NCBI GenBank assembly: GCA_963930775.1
Contig: OZ005698.1
Location: 5,090,501-5,154,500, forward strand
Origin: Cliona cf. orientalis
Lineage: Eukaryota; Porifera; Demospongiae; Clionaida; Clionaidae
Reading direction: 5' to 3'
DNA: 64,000 bases
The notes under the pieces were generated by a model. The model was given only the letters and a program-made list of their open reading frames with translations. It was not told the DNA's origin and searched no databases. Positions 48,000 through 59,433 of the stretch are shown piece by piece. Every line of letters begins with the position of its first letter. Position 1 is the first letter of the stretch. The translations under genes and the position numbers were made by a program.

Positions 48000-50900
48000 A
48001 TGGACGAGTACTCTGAAGTGGAAATCTCAGAGAGTGAGAGTGAAGATGACCTTCTCTCCCAGTGTTCAGAGAGTGAATTTGAAGCTGATGCTCACGTGCA
48101 CACTAAAGGAGAGTTCTATGGCTGCTATCTACTCATCTCACAAAACCCTCGCTTCAAAGGTCGTACATACATTGGGTTCACTGTGGATCCCAATCGCAGG
48201 ATCAAACAGCACAATGGAGGAACTCATGTGGGCGGGGCAAAGAGGACAAGTGGCAGGGGACCCTGGTCAGTTGAATACTTGGATAATTTATCTGCAGGGA
48301 TACCAAGATGGGGGGGTCATTCTGTACTTTGTAATCATATGCACCCTCAAAATTAATGAGGATTTTTGCAGATGTAGATGAATAGTACTCTCTCCCAACA
48401 AAAGGTGAGACTCAGCGGCACACTAGAGTGCTACAGTTGTCTGCCTTTAAGTTCGATGCAGCCTCCAAAGTGCACACTATTCCCATAGATTCCCACCAAC
48501 AAGTGTGACAGGAACCAGACCGAACTTCCTGAAAAAAAAAACATTTGCAGATCATTAAAATTTGGTGCCTTTGCAGGTCCATGTGGAGTCCTGTAAGCGT
48601 GGGTTGCTCTAAGAAAAAATGTGTTGGCCAAAATGTGGGTCTGGCCTAGCCTCCAAATGAACCTACATGTAGCTCAGTTCAGTAGATCTGAGAAGATGTA
48701 GTTTTGCACATACACTTCAATTGAAAAGTGTAAGTGATAAGTTGACTGATATCACACTGCTTCTGTTTGATGCAGGGACATGGTATTGATTGTCCATGGA
48801 TTTCCCAGTGACCTCGCAGCACTTAAGGTACATACAAGTTATTGTGGGGTGGGGGTGTTCAGGGGGTTTCCCCATATTATACGTACCTCCTTTAGGTAAT
48901 GAAATACCCTTGCTTATGCGCTTACATGTACACTTTACAAGCACATGTACATCTACTTTCTAAATCAAAATAATATTCACTTACACCACATGTACGTGTA
49001 CATGTGCATGTGCAAGATACATGTACCACCTAAACTTCGATTCCCATCAGCTGCCCTGAGTTTTCTCTTTCATATTGCTTACTAATTAAGATGAGCTAAA
49101 GAATCTGTGGTGATCCAGTACAGTTCAGTTGCACAATAATATTATACTGAGTGAAGAATTTTCCTCATTTCCCATCTGTGATAGTGATATGGAGGTGTGT
49201 CCCAACTGGTGGGGCTGAAATTATGGTGGTATCTTACGTGTGTACAATATTCACTGTGATCAACCTGGGAAGCCATAATATTATATCAGTATTGCACCTC
49301 CTAAACCTCATCAATAAATGAACAGTTGCTTGTTATAATATTGTATGGTTTCTACAGGATCAGAAGGGAAGCCTTGGGATAGATCCTCCCCCTCCCTCCC
49401 CCTTCCCCTCCTCCTCCCCCCACACGTGCACACATGTACATGCTATATGTAATTGCCTATTGACATGTTTTGTTCTTTCATAAGAATTGCTAGGAAATGA
49501 TTGTTGGCTTCCATTTTTCATGTTTGGGGGGGGGGGGGGGGAGGGGGAGGACTCAGGTCCACCCCTCCGCCCTCAACTTGATTCCCAACAAATAGACCTG
49601 TTAGACAATTGCCCATTGGGATCTCTCTTTTATGTGGTGGTATCAGTCATGTATATTACATGAAGAAGCAGCAATGTTGGCCATAAACAAGTGAGGGGCG
49701 TTTCTAGCTCAGGCATTGCACAAGCATCAAGCTGTACTTCATTTGTGTTCCTGTGCATGTTTTTTTTATGTCATGTACAGTGTGTCATGCCCAGCAACTT
49801 TTATATTGATAGCTTGTATCAAGGGCATATTGAGCCGAAAATGAAGAGTTCAGGATCACTTTATAATTATTCCTTGAAGTTGATAGCAAATAGTGTGGTT
49901 TGCCAAAGGCAAGGGTGTTCTACAAGAATAGCAAACAGCTCCATGCATGCACACAACTTCATGCGAGTTATATACACTAATGTGTAGTTAATTGGGGTGC
50001 ATGAGCTGCATAGTCGAATGCACCTCATTTAAGGTCTTGTAACTAGTTTGTTGGCCCATGACCCCTCTCATCATTGCTTACCCTTTGTTCAGCCACACCC
50101 CTCTGATAGCCGGCAATTGCGTATAAAACCTCTGGTTCCTAGGTGATGGCCAACAATGGATGGCATGAGGCTCACCAAAGTTTGAGGGGTTGGAGTTATA
50201 GCTGTGTGTTATTGATGAGATTCGTCTTCTATATTATGTATGTTTGTATTTTTACTATTTTCTGCAGTTTGAGTGGGCGTGGCAGCATCCCGCTCACTCC
50301 CGTCGCCTTGGCAAGGCGATCGCCAAGCGAAGGTCAAAGGAGAGTCCGTTTCAATATCGATTCCGAATCCTGAGTGAGATGCTGATCGTTGGACCTTGGT
50401 GCAGGCTACCCCTCACCATTAGGTGAGATAAATGCTAGTGCAGCTGGTTGACTCTGGGGTTGGGAGCAAGCTACGCGTAGTGCTAGTTGTCTTTCATAGA
50501 GTCAGCTAGTGCTGGCAGGTTGACTCTTGTATGTGAAGGTGTGGGTGGGAGCTTGCTATACAGTATTCTGCCCAGGTAACTTCATGGTATGACAGATGAC
50601 TATGGTTTAAGTCAAAGCTTTTGTGATTAATGTTTGGAGACTAAAATTACGATGTATATTGAAAGCTTGCTGGGTAGACATGCCTTGTATGGTGGGGAGG
50701 ACACTGCAGTGTAGCTCTGCACCATTTCCAGCAGTAGGAGCACAGCTCCGATGCTGTAGATGCAGGGGCCAAATCTGTGAGACTACTATGCATGTACAAG
50801 CAATGCTATAATGAAGCTGACAATCGTATTTGAATGTTGATTGCTTGTTATGCATATGTTTGTCTGTACGTGTTGCAAGGGACTGTCCCAAGTGAATGTA

Positions 50901-53900
50901 TACTGCACTGATATGAATGTCTTGTACATGTACATGCATGTTGAACGTGTACTGATATGGGATGTACATGTACATAATATTCAGGTGGCTGAAACAAGAA
51001 TATGAAATATCTTTCCCGTTGGACAAGCAACCCCCAGTGCACATGCCCATTGCGTATGGTCTGGTTGACATTCAGAAGACTACCAATTCTGAGAAGACAC
51101 AACCACGCTCACAAGTCATTTCCCATGATCGGAATGCACATGTACATGGAACTGATTTAGCCAACATTGGATTTCAGGGAAATAATAGCTGTGGGGAAAC
51201 ATCAAGAGAACGTCAATGTTCCCTATGCCATAATAACAATGAGGTACGTATGTTTTCTTATATGTAGTATGCATGACTCACGGAACTATCTGCTGTGGTG
51301 TTGTGTAACATAGTGCAAGGGGCTCATGATTATATAATAGTGAAACCTCTAATAACAAACTCTCTGAGAAGCGGACATCGAATGAATCCTATTCACCCCC
51401 TCCAATTGCTCTTACTTTAATATTCTAGTAGTACATTTGGAAGCTCTGATACAAAGAGGACACCTGGATAGCCAGCATGCTCCCCTCCCTCCACAAGGAT
51501 AGTAAACAATAGTTAGATACCGAGTCCAAGGGATCTACGCGATTTAGAGACCTGAAGGCTCGAGGCTGTAGCATCCCGAGCACAGTGAGGGTGCTACTAA
51601 GGGCCTGAGGGCCTCTAAAGAGTGTAGATCCCGTTGTCTAACTTATTTAGAATAATACTATAGCAACTACAATGTATAATCATGACAGCAAGAAAGTTCA
51701 AAAGGTGAGTCAAAGCTAGTTAGAACAAGAACTGTGAGACTCAGTTAGCAACAAAGCCTAAACAGCTCTTAGTCACCAACACTAGCGCTCAATGGTGCCT
51801 CATGGGTGTGGCCAAATGTGGTCATGAATCCAGTGCACGCATGTGCTATGGCATATGGACTAATTATTGCGAGTGTGGTTTCCTGGATTGTTGTCATAGT
51901 AATCACATGAAGATCATTACTAATACAGAGCCTGGAGCACTTAGTAAACCTACAGGGATCTAAGTAGGTTGGTACTAATCTGTGCTACATGTGTAAATAA
52001 CCTTTGAGAGTGGATGAAAGCCAAAACCATGAGCAGAAATCATGAAGTTTATATCTTCCACTCCTTTGTCCTGTTATTTTGCCCCTGGAGCTTGTCCCTG
52101 CCGGCCACACCCGACCTATTAGGTCACTACAAATTGCATAGTTACCTCGCGTGCATGCGCAAGGGGTAAAGCAATCGGTTTGTCTGTCGTTGTCGTTGTT
52201 GTTGTCGTCGGCACGAAGATCGCCAGATCTCACGTTTTAGGCATTTATGCGTGCTGTAAGCATAGCCAATCGGTAGATATCGGTGAAAAACTGGTTTATA
52301 CGCGCTTCGAATTGCTCAAAAAGGCTTACTAGTGCCATAGATCATACTAGCACTAGCATAGATCATATAGACTACGTAGGGTACGTAGTCTATATGATCT
52401 ATGCTAGTGCTACAAATCGTGCATTTTCTGTTCAGCATGCCTGTGATTTATCGACCATACCCACTCATTTACATGTAGCATAACTGATGCGACTGCGCAT
52501 GCTCAAGCTCAGTGTTGGAACAGTCTTAGAACTATGATCGAAGCTACCTGCGAGTATAGCGATCATCATGCAGAGCGAGAGCTGCGGTAAGCAAGTACTG
52601 AATGAGCCATCGACGTCACAAACTCAGCTTGCAAACTTGAGCGCACATGGAACAGACAGTAAATATTACAATCACGCCATCAATATTTTCATTTCAATAG
52701 AAAATAAGTGCAATAATAGAAAAAGTTGGCGGTGGCTCGAAAGGCATGCGGGCGGTGGACGGGAAACTATGATCCAATTTGTAGTGGCCTTAATGAGGTC
52801 AAGATTGGGAGGGGGATTAATCAACCTCGGAGACAAGGAAAACCTCTCCACAATGGATAATTAATTGTCCTTTTGGCCCCCCCCCCCCCCCCCCCCCCGT
52901 GTATCTGCAGTTCAGAGGTTTCACTCTACATGAGGTTGAAGTTGTGGACAGAATGAGGGATAAGGGGGAGGGAGAGTGACTAGCACAAGATTGTGGTGTG
53001 GGGAAGTGGTCTTTGCTGTGCCACTGCACACCGCAATTGTAGATCTACATGATATTAAAGGGAGGATTCCATGGAAATGTGTGAAAGAATTTTAATTAAT
53101 CAATACCCTTTCAGGAAGTTTCAGCCAGGTTCCTCTCATGCCCATTCATCAATGCATCTACCACAGTAGTTAAGTGAATAGTGCTAGACCCCCTTTTTCA
53201 CATGTGGATAAAGCACTTTAGGGTGACTATTTTTTGCAGGTATGAACGTTTGATATTTCCGTGAACTTCTATCATAGAGCATTAAAATTTGTCGACCCTG
53301 TACCATTTTCGCATAAATGATGGAGCACCATACAGTATATTTCCACCAGTGGGCTTGACAGGAATCTGGCCGGAACTTCCTAAAAGGGTGTTGACTATCA
53401 CCATATCATTGCAGAGCATGTGACACTATCATACCGTAAAGTCTGGTTAATAAGCGCATTCACTTATCACTCTCAGTGGTAAGGAAACATGCGCCCATTA
53501 CACTATGTGCGGTTAATAGACAGTGAAGTTTTGGTCCCACCTACCGCCAGCACGTTCGAGTGTTGAATCACAAAGCTAGCAAGTTTAATATGAACACAGT
53601 GATTCTTGACAAAAGCTCTGTAATACCATGGAAGTAAGATTGGAAGCCATCACTGGAAGGAAGAACAGCAGACTTCTTTGGCAAGACTCGCTTCGAAGTC
53701 GAGGTCAAGAGTCCGACCCCGTCTCAGTGGAACATCACAGTGTTGACAGGAAGGAAGTGTAATGCTTTTAACCAGACTTCGCAGTATTGGCCTTCAGCAA
53801 TTAGATATTGAAACAAGATACATGAAGTGATTTGCTATTGGCATAGGTCGAACAGTTGCATTATCAGGTAGTTGTCACTTAGCCTCATCCGTGCGTTGAA

Positions 53901-56900
53901 AAAGATTGGGGAGACTGGGGATGAGGCTAGTTCTCACTAGTATACTTCCCCAGCCAGGAGCAGAGTTAGGGGCTCCACGTATGCTCTACACTAGGGACAG
54001 GATTTATAACTATCGAATTATTGGACACCAATAATTCGGACTTTGTGGAGGGATAGAGGATAGCCTCATCCCCAGGCCTTCTGAAGGGGGGGGGGGGGGG
54101 AAGAAGGCCTGGTATCCACTGCATGCGCATGTGTTGTTATTATTCAGATTTTGAATAATCCAGATACTGCCTAGTATACTCGCCCTTTGACTTTAATTCA
54201 TCATACTCAACGTACCTAGAAATGGCAGGATTAAACAGTTTGAGTTTCGAGCGAGATTTCAAGGTAGTTTGAGCGACGTTATCCATCGATTGATGAAGTC
54301 CTCTGAACAGTGTGGGCATGCATTTAGCGTGATCACTAGTACAAAGATCAGGAGGTCATCTCATATTCTTTAGATAATATTATTATATGGACCACTTCAC
54401 TTGTCAGCACATTGTAGGGATTAGTGTACAGACACTTTTACAGTAATGGAAAATGTAGCACATGCACATGCAGTGGATACCACGCCTTCCCCCCCCCCCC
54501 CCCCCCCCCCCCCCCCAAGAAGGTCTAGGGACAAGGCTAGGTGGTGGATGCAATGGTAAATGATTTTAGTTTGAAATCGCTCTTGGGCATTGATGGTACA
54601 CATGCAGCTGTTTTTTGACTGAAATTCTTTCACTCTTTAAAATTTAACGTAAGATTTTCCTTCCTCAAGAGCATCAACATGTTTCTCTCAAAGTACAACT
54701 CTGGTGGCAGCAGTACTATCAGCAAGAGTATATTCTTGCTATCAGCAATGGTAGCCTCTCATTTGACTTTCTTTTCCGGGCCTACTTCTTCTGGTTTACA
54801 TTCATCCAGGCCTTTTCATATTGAGGAAGGCATCAAGGGTGATGGTTTTAGATTCAGATATTGATACCATAATGGTATCATTTTTTCTTTTGAGACTACC
54901 TAATTTTGGTGTTGCTCTTAAGCATGAGCCTTGAATTGTGTTTGTGGATTCGGGTCTCCGCCTGCTACTGAGAGTAGAGAGGTGTCTGCTTCTTGGTGGT
55001 TGCAAACGTATCATTTCTAAAAGAGGATCAATCAGGGAGATGGATTCTATTTGCTGTACAGAGGTAGTACGTTTCCATTATTACTGTACATGTACACATA
55101 TCATTCGTGGGATATGGTTGCTTGCAGAGACTACTACTGCCCAGTATTGATGTGCTGTGCTATGATGTAGCCCACATGTCATGGCGAAACTTTATTTCAA
55201 GGCCCTGTTCAATATGGGGCAGCTAGGTTTTGAGGGCGTACAGAACTTCAGTAATAACTCATTTATATACACGTACAAACACATGTGTATGGATACGTAT
55301 AATAATAATATTATTATTATTGTTGAAGTGACCCTTACCAGTTGATGCGTGCACGCGAGCATGTGCAGTAAAGTAGTCAACTACTGGGGATGTGGTCAAA
55401 TTCTTCCATAGGTTACATAAATGTTTACGTAGTCAACGGTTCTTCATAGCAACATGATTCCATAATAATTGGAGTACTCCGGTATACTGACATCATCTGA
55501 CAATTTGTGGTTAGCCAATTTAATAATAATAATATGTAGGTATAATTATATTAGAGTAGTGGGTATGGCAGACTTGTGACTGCTTTCTGTGGTGGGGTGA
55601 TCACATTAAAACTAGCCTAGGCCTGGCCACCATACCAGGAGAGAGTCCAGCGAGTTACCTGGAGGTGGACCCAGGTGGTCAGGGATCATGTCCCTGGTTT
55701 GCAGTCACCAGGTCCTGTCATCCATTGAGCACTTGGTCTGGCTTCTGACATGTGATGAGCTAGGATACCTTAGCAGTGGGCCCAGACTCTCAGGCTAGCT
55801 AGCTGACCAAGGTGGCGCATCCATTCCAAGGGCTTGCTGATCTGTCGAACCAGGCTACACGATAAGTTGCAGTTATGTTTTTCACTGATACCACCCTCTT
55901 AGAACTTAATCTGCTAGTATCTGTTGTGAATTACAGTTTTCCTATATTCTTATATTATAATATATTAGTTAATAGATTAGACACAGGGTCAGCCTTTGCA
56001 AATATTGATTGACGATTTGGCCTGTTTCTCCAAAAATTCCAGTATTAAACCACGCAATTGAAAACCATCTTGCATTCTAAAAGAAAAGATTTGCTAATGT
56101 TAACTAGTATTGTCTATCCTTCTAGTTACATATTAGTCAATTATTCATTACATCCCCAGTATAAATTTACTTTTTTGCGGTTATAAGGTAATTATGTTGT
56201 AATTATGATGTAACCTATGTCGTCATAGCGCTAAAATTCAGAGCCTTTACAGAACACTTCTGAGACCTGAAAATCCATAGAATCATATATTAACTTACAT
56301 ACATACCCAGCGAATACATTAAAAGCTGAGTGCTACTTTCTCCGACAAGTAATGCCGGCCGAACTTCACACGTTCTCTTGGCTGACGTAATCCTGTGGAT
56401 AAATAAAGCTAGCCTTGTGCTATTTATAGCACGCGTCATGCCACGACCGATCTGAAGTTCGGAAGCTGTACTGTGCTGTCGAGTTCATCTCCTTTGATTG
56501 AAGCATCGAAACTCGAAGTCGAAAGTTGATCTTAGACTCCATCTCTGAGATTGAGGTCCCGGCATCGATGTGTGTATTGACGACCTTTACCACATGCACC
56601 ATTAGAACTATGCAGCCACTGGGGATGTGATCAAGGGTTCATTACAGTACAAAATATTATAGTGGGAAACTTGGGCGAAGTTTTTAGATTTGGTGACAAT
56701 TTAAAAGGGTTTATGCACATGTGCCTATGACGCTGAGAATTCATATTATATCCAAATTTGAATTCCAAACGAGTGCCATTTCTTAATTCCTAACTATACT
56801 ACAGGTTGAGTCACCAGTCTATGTGGAATGTTACCATGAAGGTTGCTCCCTGGTTGGTCATGTGACTTGCCTGGCCTCCCAGCTTTGTCGAGATAGACAG

Positions 56901-57176
56901 CAACTGATACCCATTGGGGGCAGCTGTCCTCGCTGTAGCCATGAACTGCTCTGGGGAGAACTGATCAAGAGATGCAAGAGAAAGGAAGACAGGAATAGAG
57001 AGCTCCATAATGTATGTCGTGTGGTAGCTATATCTATACTCCTTCTCCATGCTAAGTTTCATCTCTCCTATCTTCCATTTCAGGATGATTCCGATGTAGA
57101 GCCCTGCTCGCAGCCTCCACCAGCCAAGAAGACAAGAACTAAGCAAAAGAAAAGGGAGGCTACTGCTGCTCACTAG
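48000..57176 (+). CDS. SLX1: SLX1 structure-specific endonuclease subunit, 6 exons, complete
   Basis: Exons: 48000-48265, 48776-48827, 50268-50422, 50985-51243, 56805-57011, 57084-57176, giving 343 residues. SLX1 with SLX4 cuts Holliday junctions, flaps and other branched DNA in the nucleus. The GIY-YIG nuclease domain is complete: FYGCYLL (39-45), [20 protein letters not shown] (55-74), KRTSGRGPW, then [19 protein letters not shown] with the catalytic Glu108. The C-terminal RING-like zinc finger has Cys236, Cys239, Cys253, His255, Cys258, His263, Cys266 and a final CPRC. It has an acidic 30-residue N-terminus not present in human SLX1 and a basic tail ([10 protein letters not shown]). Intron 4 is 5.6 kb and filled with transposons, and the RING is coded beyond it, so an isoform lacking the RING is possible. 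Confidence 0.95.
51513..51652. mobile_element. Small inverted-repeat element, SLX1 intron 4
   Basis: The left part gttagataccgagtccaagg with gatctac and the right part gtagatcccgttgtctaac are complementary. About 140 bp, no coding. Confidence 0.65.
52145..52215. repeat. Interspersed repeat shared with 4185-4260
   Basis: The block gcatgcgcaaggggtaaagc followed by aatcggtttgtctg matches the complement of 4195-4250 (gacaaaccgattgctttacc, then ccttg and gcatgcgc). This is a dispersed family of unknown type, here next to a gttgtcgttgttgttgtcg run. Confidence 0.6.
52335..52415. repeat. Long palindrome with tagactacgtag core, second locus
   Basis: Arms around 52373 pair over about 35 bases: cactagcatagatcatatag and actacgtag on the left, with the complement on the right. 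The central core equals that at 40276-40333 except for the two loop bases (gg instead of tt). Confidence 0.85.
52879..52899 (+). repeat. Poly-C tract
   Basis: A run of about 21 C. Similar C or G runs occur at 49526-49541, 54087-54101, 54490-54516 and 60423-60436. Lengths in such runs are often unreliable in assemblies. Confidence 0.8.
53432..53787 (+). mobile_element. TACCGTAAAGTCTGG MITE, copy 3 (internally deleted)
   Basis: It begins taccgtaaagtctggttaat and contains the same interior blocks as the copies at 14191 and 14900 (gccagcacgttcgag, gaagccatcactggaag). The right end is short and altered (ttaaccagacttcgcagta). In SLX1 intron 4. Confidence 0.8.
54058..54115. repeat. Short GCCTCATCCCCAGG family copy with poly-G
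   Basis: The sequence atagcctcatccccaggcct leads into a G run and then gaaggcctgg. A related copy with long poly-C is at 54486-54540 (caagaaggtctagggacaag). See the finding on this family. Confidence 0.55.
54800..55020 (-). CDS. Possible terminal exon of an unidentified gene
   Basis: On the minus strand an open frame follows an acceptor-like ctcttttag (near 55022). It encodes a basic peptide with [30 protein letters not shown] and, near the stop, [14 protein letters not shown]; the last part resembles a PCNA-binding box without its Gln. No upstream exon was identified, so this may be a chance frame or a decayed insert in SLX1 intron 4. Confidence 0.2.
55375..55430. repeat. Terminal fragment of the CCCCAGT-ended family
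   Basis: The sequence caactactggggatgtggtc followed by aaattcttccata matches the right end of copy 2 (ctactggcgatgtggtcaaa, 14734). Only the end is present. Confidence 0.55.
56150..56628 (+). mobile_element. CCCCAGT-ended element, copy 3, uninterrupted
   Basis: It starts with tacatccccagtataaattt and ends with gccactggggatg. It matches copy 1 (4596-5132, reverse) and the pieces of copy 2 along its length, for example acttttttgcggtta, cagcgaatacattaaaagct, gtaatgccggccgaacttca and gcatcgatgtgtg. About 480 bp, no transposase. Confidence 0.8.
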
Positions 57177-57810
57177 GTGGAAGCACTACATCTGCACAGA
57201 TTCTCTACAAATGATTCTCGGCAGCTGGCAAAATGAACGAGGTGCCATCTGTTACTATAGTAACCATATGGACACCCACTCACACACCCATGGACCTAAT
57301 CAAATATGGCTATGACTAACATTGAATTCTTTCATTAAGAGAAATGGGATACTTATGATCTTAACTGTAGCTAGAAAGCTTAATTTTGCTACATTTGACT
57401 ATTATCGTGAAGCATGTGATATTGCTGTGTGTGGGAGTAGGTCAACTATGTTGTGTTTACATGGAGGCTGTGTCAGCCACCAGCCCTAAAACATCTATCC
57501 CACTGCATGGGGTGACTCCACTTGACAGGCTTTAGGTTGAGCTACTATCTGTGGTCTTACCTGGTTGCTAGCCACCAAGACAAGTGGAGATATACTTACA
57601 CTCCCTGTATATGGAATTTATATGAAAGCCATAACAACAAAATTTAATAATAATTTTTGGAGTTCACGTCTTTAGGGATACAAATTACACACAAAAACAC
57701 AAGTGCAGGTTCTGTTCCAGACAGTTGGGTGCGTATAATACCATAGCTAGGGGTACAAAAAATATCATTTCTTCAAATGTGCATGGATGCTTCACTTTAA
57801 TCATTAAATT
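57177..57810. other. Intergenic, no gene seen
   Basis: The stretch lies between the convergent SLX1 and LRR genes. A likely polyadenylation signal region is near 57640 (aaatttaataataat). No protein-like open frame. Confidence 0.6.
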
Positions 57811-59433
57811 TTAGCATGATCCACCATAGCTCCAGTCACTGGATGAGCATGGGTAGATGATGTCTGGACCATCCTGTGATCCCTCCAGGCAGTTTGGCCC
57901 CTCGCTGCACCACCCACACTCGCTGTCTTGCACACACGATGAGCAGGACTCGTGCTTGTCTCCAGAGTTGCACTGCGAACATTCGGCCTGGCACTCCTTT
58001 GGTACCTCGCTGGACACGGGGCAACTCCACGGGTTAGAGTAGAAGGCGCAGCCATAGTCCTTGATGCGGTTGAAGAAGTTACTACAACCACTCGACACTC
58101 GTGAAAACTTGTTGTAGCAAATGAAGAATCCAGCGATCTCTTTGAGGTAGTTGATGGAGTTTGGGATTTCACCAGTCATCCTGTTGTCACTGATATCCAG
58201 CAGGGAGAGGTTGCGTAGGTTACCTATCGATTCCGGGAACTCACCGCTCACATTGGTGCGAGAGATGACGAGGCTCTCTATTCCAGGGATGTCCCCAATG
58301 CAGTCGGGTATTGCTCCAGTGAAAGCATTGTCCGATAGTTCAATGTCCGTCAGTTTACGCAAGTCACAGACGCACCTGGGAATGGAACCGTGCATGGAAT
58401 TGTTGAATATGCGCATCATTGTTAACTGTCTGCAGTCGCAGATTGACTCAGGAAGCTCTCCTGTAAGTTTTCCTTGGACTAGTACAAGGACCTGCAGATT
58501 CGGCCAACTCTGACCGATCCATGATGGGAATTCTCCGGTAAGGGTGTCTGCCTGGATCTCCTGCAGGCTTTTCATCCCCCTCCAGCTTGACGGGATGGAA
58601 GGACCGTTGAAATTGTTGTAGAACAACCATAAGCGCTGAAGAGAGCTGAGGTCCCCGTACGATGATGGAAACGTTCCACTAAGCGCGTTCCTTGAGACGA
58701 CAATCTCAACAAGGTTAGTCAGCTGGCCAAAGCTCTCGGGCAGTTGTCCCGTGAACATGTTGGAAGAAAATTCAACATTTTGAAGATTTGGTGTGTCCCA
58801 CTGTGAAGGGAGTTCTCCTTTGAATTGGTTGCCATACAAACTCAAGTATGTCAAATTAGCCATGGAAATTGTGGAGGGCAAGTGTCCGGAAAGGATATTT
58901 GTGTTGACATCAAAGATTTGGAGGGATGGCATGGTAAAGATTTCTGTTGGTATTGTGCCCTCAATCAGGTTACTATAGACCCGAAACACCTGCAGAGCAC
59001 TGGCCTTGGCCAGCTCTGGTGGTAGTTTGCCAGCTAGACCATTGTATACCAAATTGATCTGCAGAACGCGTCCACCGACACAGTAGAGACCGTACCAGTA
59101 AGGATAGGTGCAGGGGTCCCCCTTCAGCCAGCCCGTGTTGTTGTTCCATTTAGAGCCGTTCGTGGAGCGGTAGAGTGCTTTGAGCGCCTCCAGATCGTTT
59201 GGATCCGTCTGAAATGATTTCATTGGAGGCTTGCGTCGCTCAGCCTCCTTCCTGAGCAAATTGGCCAGCTCGTCCTCCTTCAATTTCAGTTCTCTGCGCA
59301 CTTCTTTCTCTCTCTTCAGGATGAAGTCTTCCCTCCTCAGTTGAGCCTCGTGGATGTTCTGAGCCCCGATCTGCTCCGCGAGGAGCGTGCAGAGAAATAC
59401 TCCGAGCAGCAAAAAGTACACTCTCGCCATCAT
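57811..59433 (-). CDS. Secreted plant-type leucine-rich repeat protein with Cys-rich tail
   Basis: A single exon encodes 540 residues starting at the double Met at 59433. A signal peptide is clear (MMARVYFLLLGVFLCTLL, cleavage near 24). Residues 28-68 are a charged helix, probably coiled coil (REKEVRRELKLKEDELANL and on). The LRR cap DLEALKALYRSTNGSKWNNN with a following CTYPYWYGLYCV matches the plant-type LRRNT cap. It is followed by about twelve LRRs of the type LxGxxPxxxxxLxxLxxLxLxxNxxxG, for example LTYLSLYGNQFKGELPSQW and LSLLDISDNRMTGEIPNSI. The tail has 16 or more cysteines with SCSSCVQDSECGWCSEGPNC, resembling a PSI domain. No membrane anchor is seen, so it is likely extracellular. 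The ligand is unknown. Confidence 0.85.
   Translation of the reverse strand: MMARVYFLLLGVFLCTLLAEQIGAQNIHEAQLRREDFILKREKEVRRELKLKEDELANLLRKEAERRKPPMKSFQTDPNDLEALKALYRSTNGSKWNNNTGWLKGDPCTYPYWYGLYCVGGRVLQINLVYNGLAGKLPPELAKASALQVFRVYSNLIEGTIPTEIFTMPSLQIFDVNTNILSGHLPSTISMANLTYLSLYGNQFKGELPSQWDTPNLQNVEFSSNMFTGQLPESFGQLTNLVEIVVSRNALSGTFPSSYGDLSSLQRLWLFYNNFNGPSIPSSWRGMKSLQEIQADTLTGEFPSWIGQSWPNLQVLVLVQGKLTGELPESICDCRQLTMMRIFNNSMHGSIPRCVCDLRKLTDIELSDNAFTGAIPDCIGDIPGIESLVISRTNVSGEFPESIGNLRNLSLLDISDNRMTGEIPNSINYLKEIAGFFICYNKFSRVSSGCSNFFNRIKDYGCAFYSNPWSCPVSSEVPKECQAECSQCNSGDKHESCSSCVQDSECGWCSEGPNCLEGSQDGPDIIYPCSSSDWSYGGSC

Noticed and set aside
50607-51102. Minus-strand 154-codon and 84-codon open frames
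   Set aside because: They overlap SLX1 exon 4 and intron 3, carry many short tandem Cys/His/Tyr codons from tacatgtaca repeats, and show no domain.
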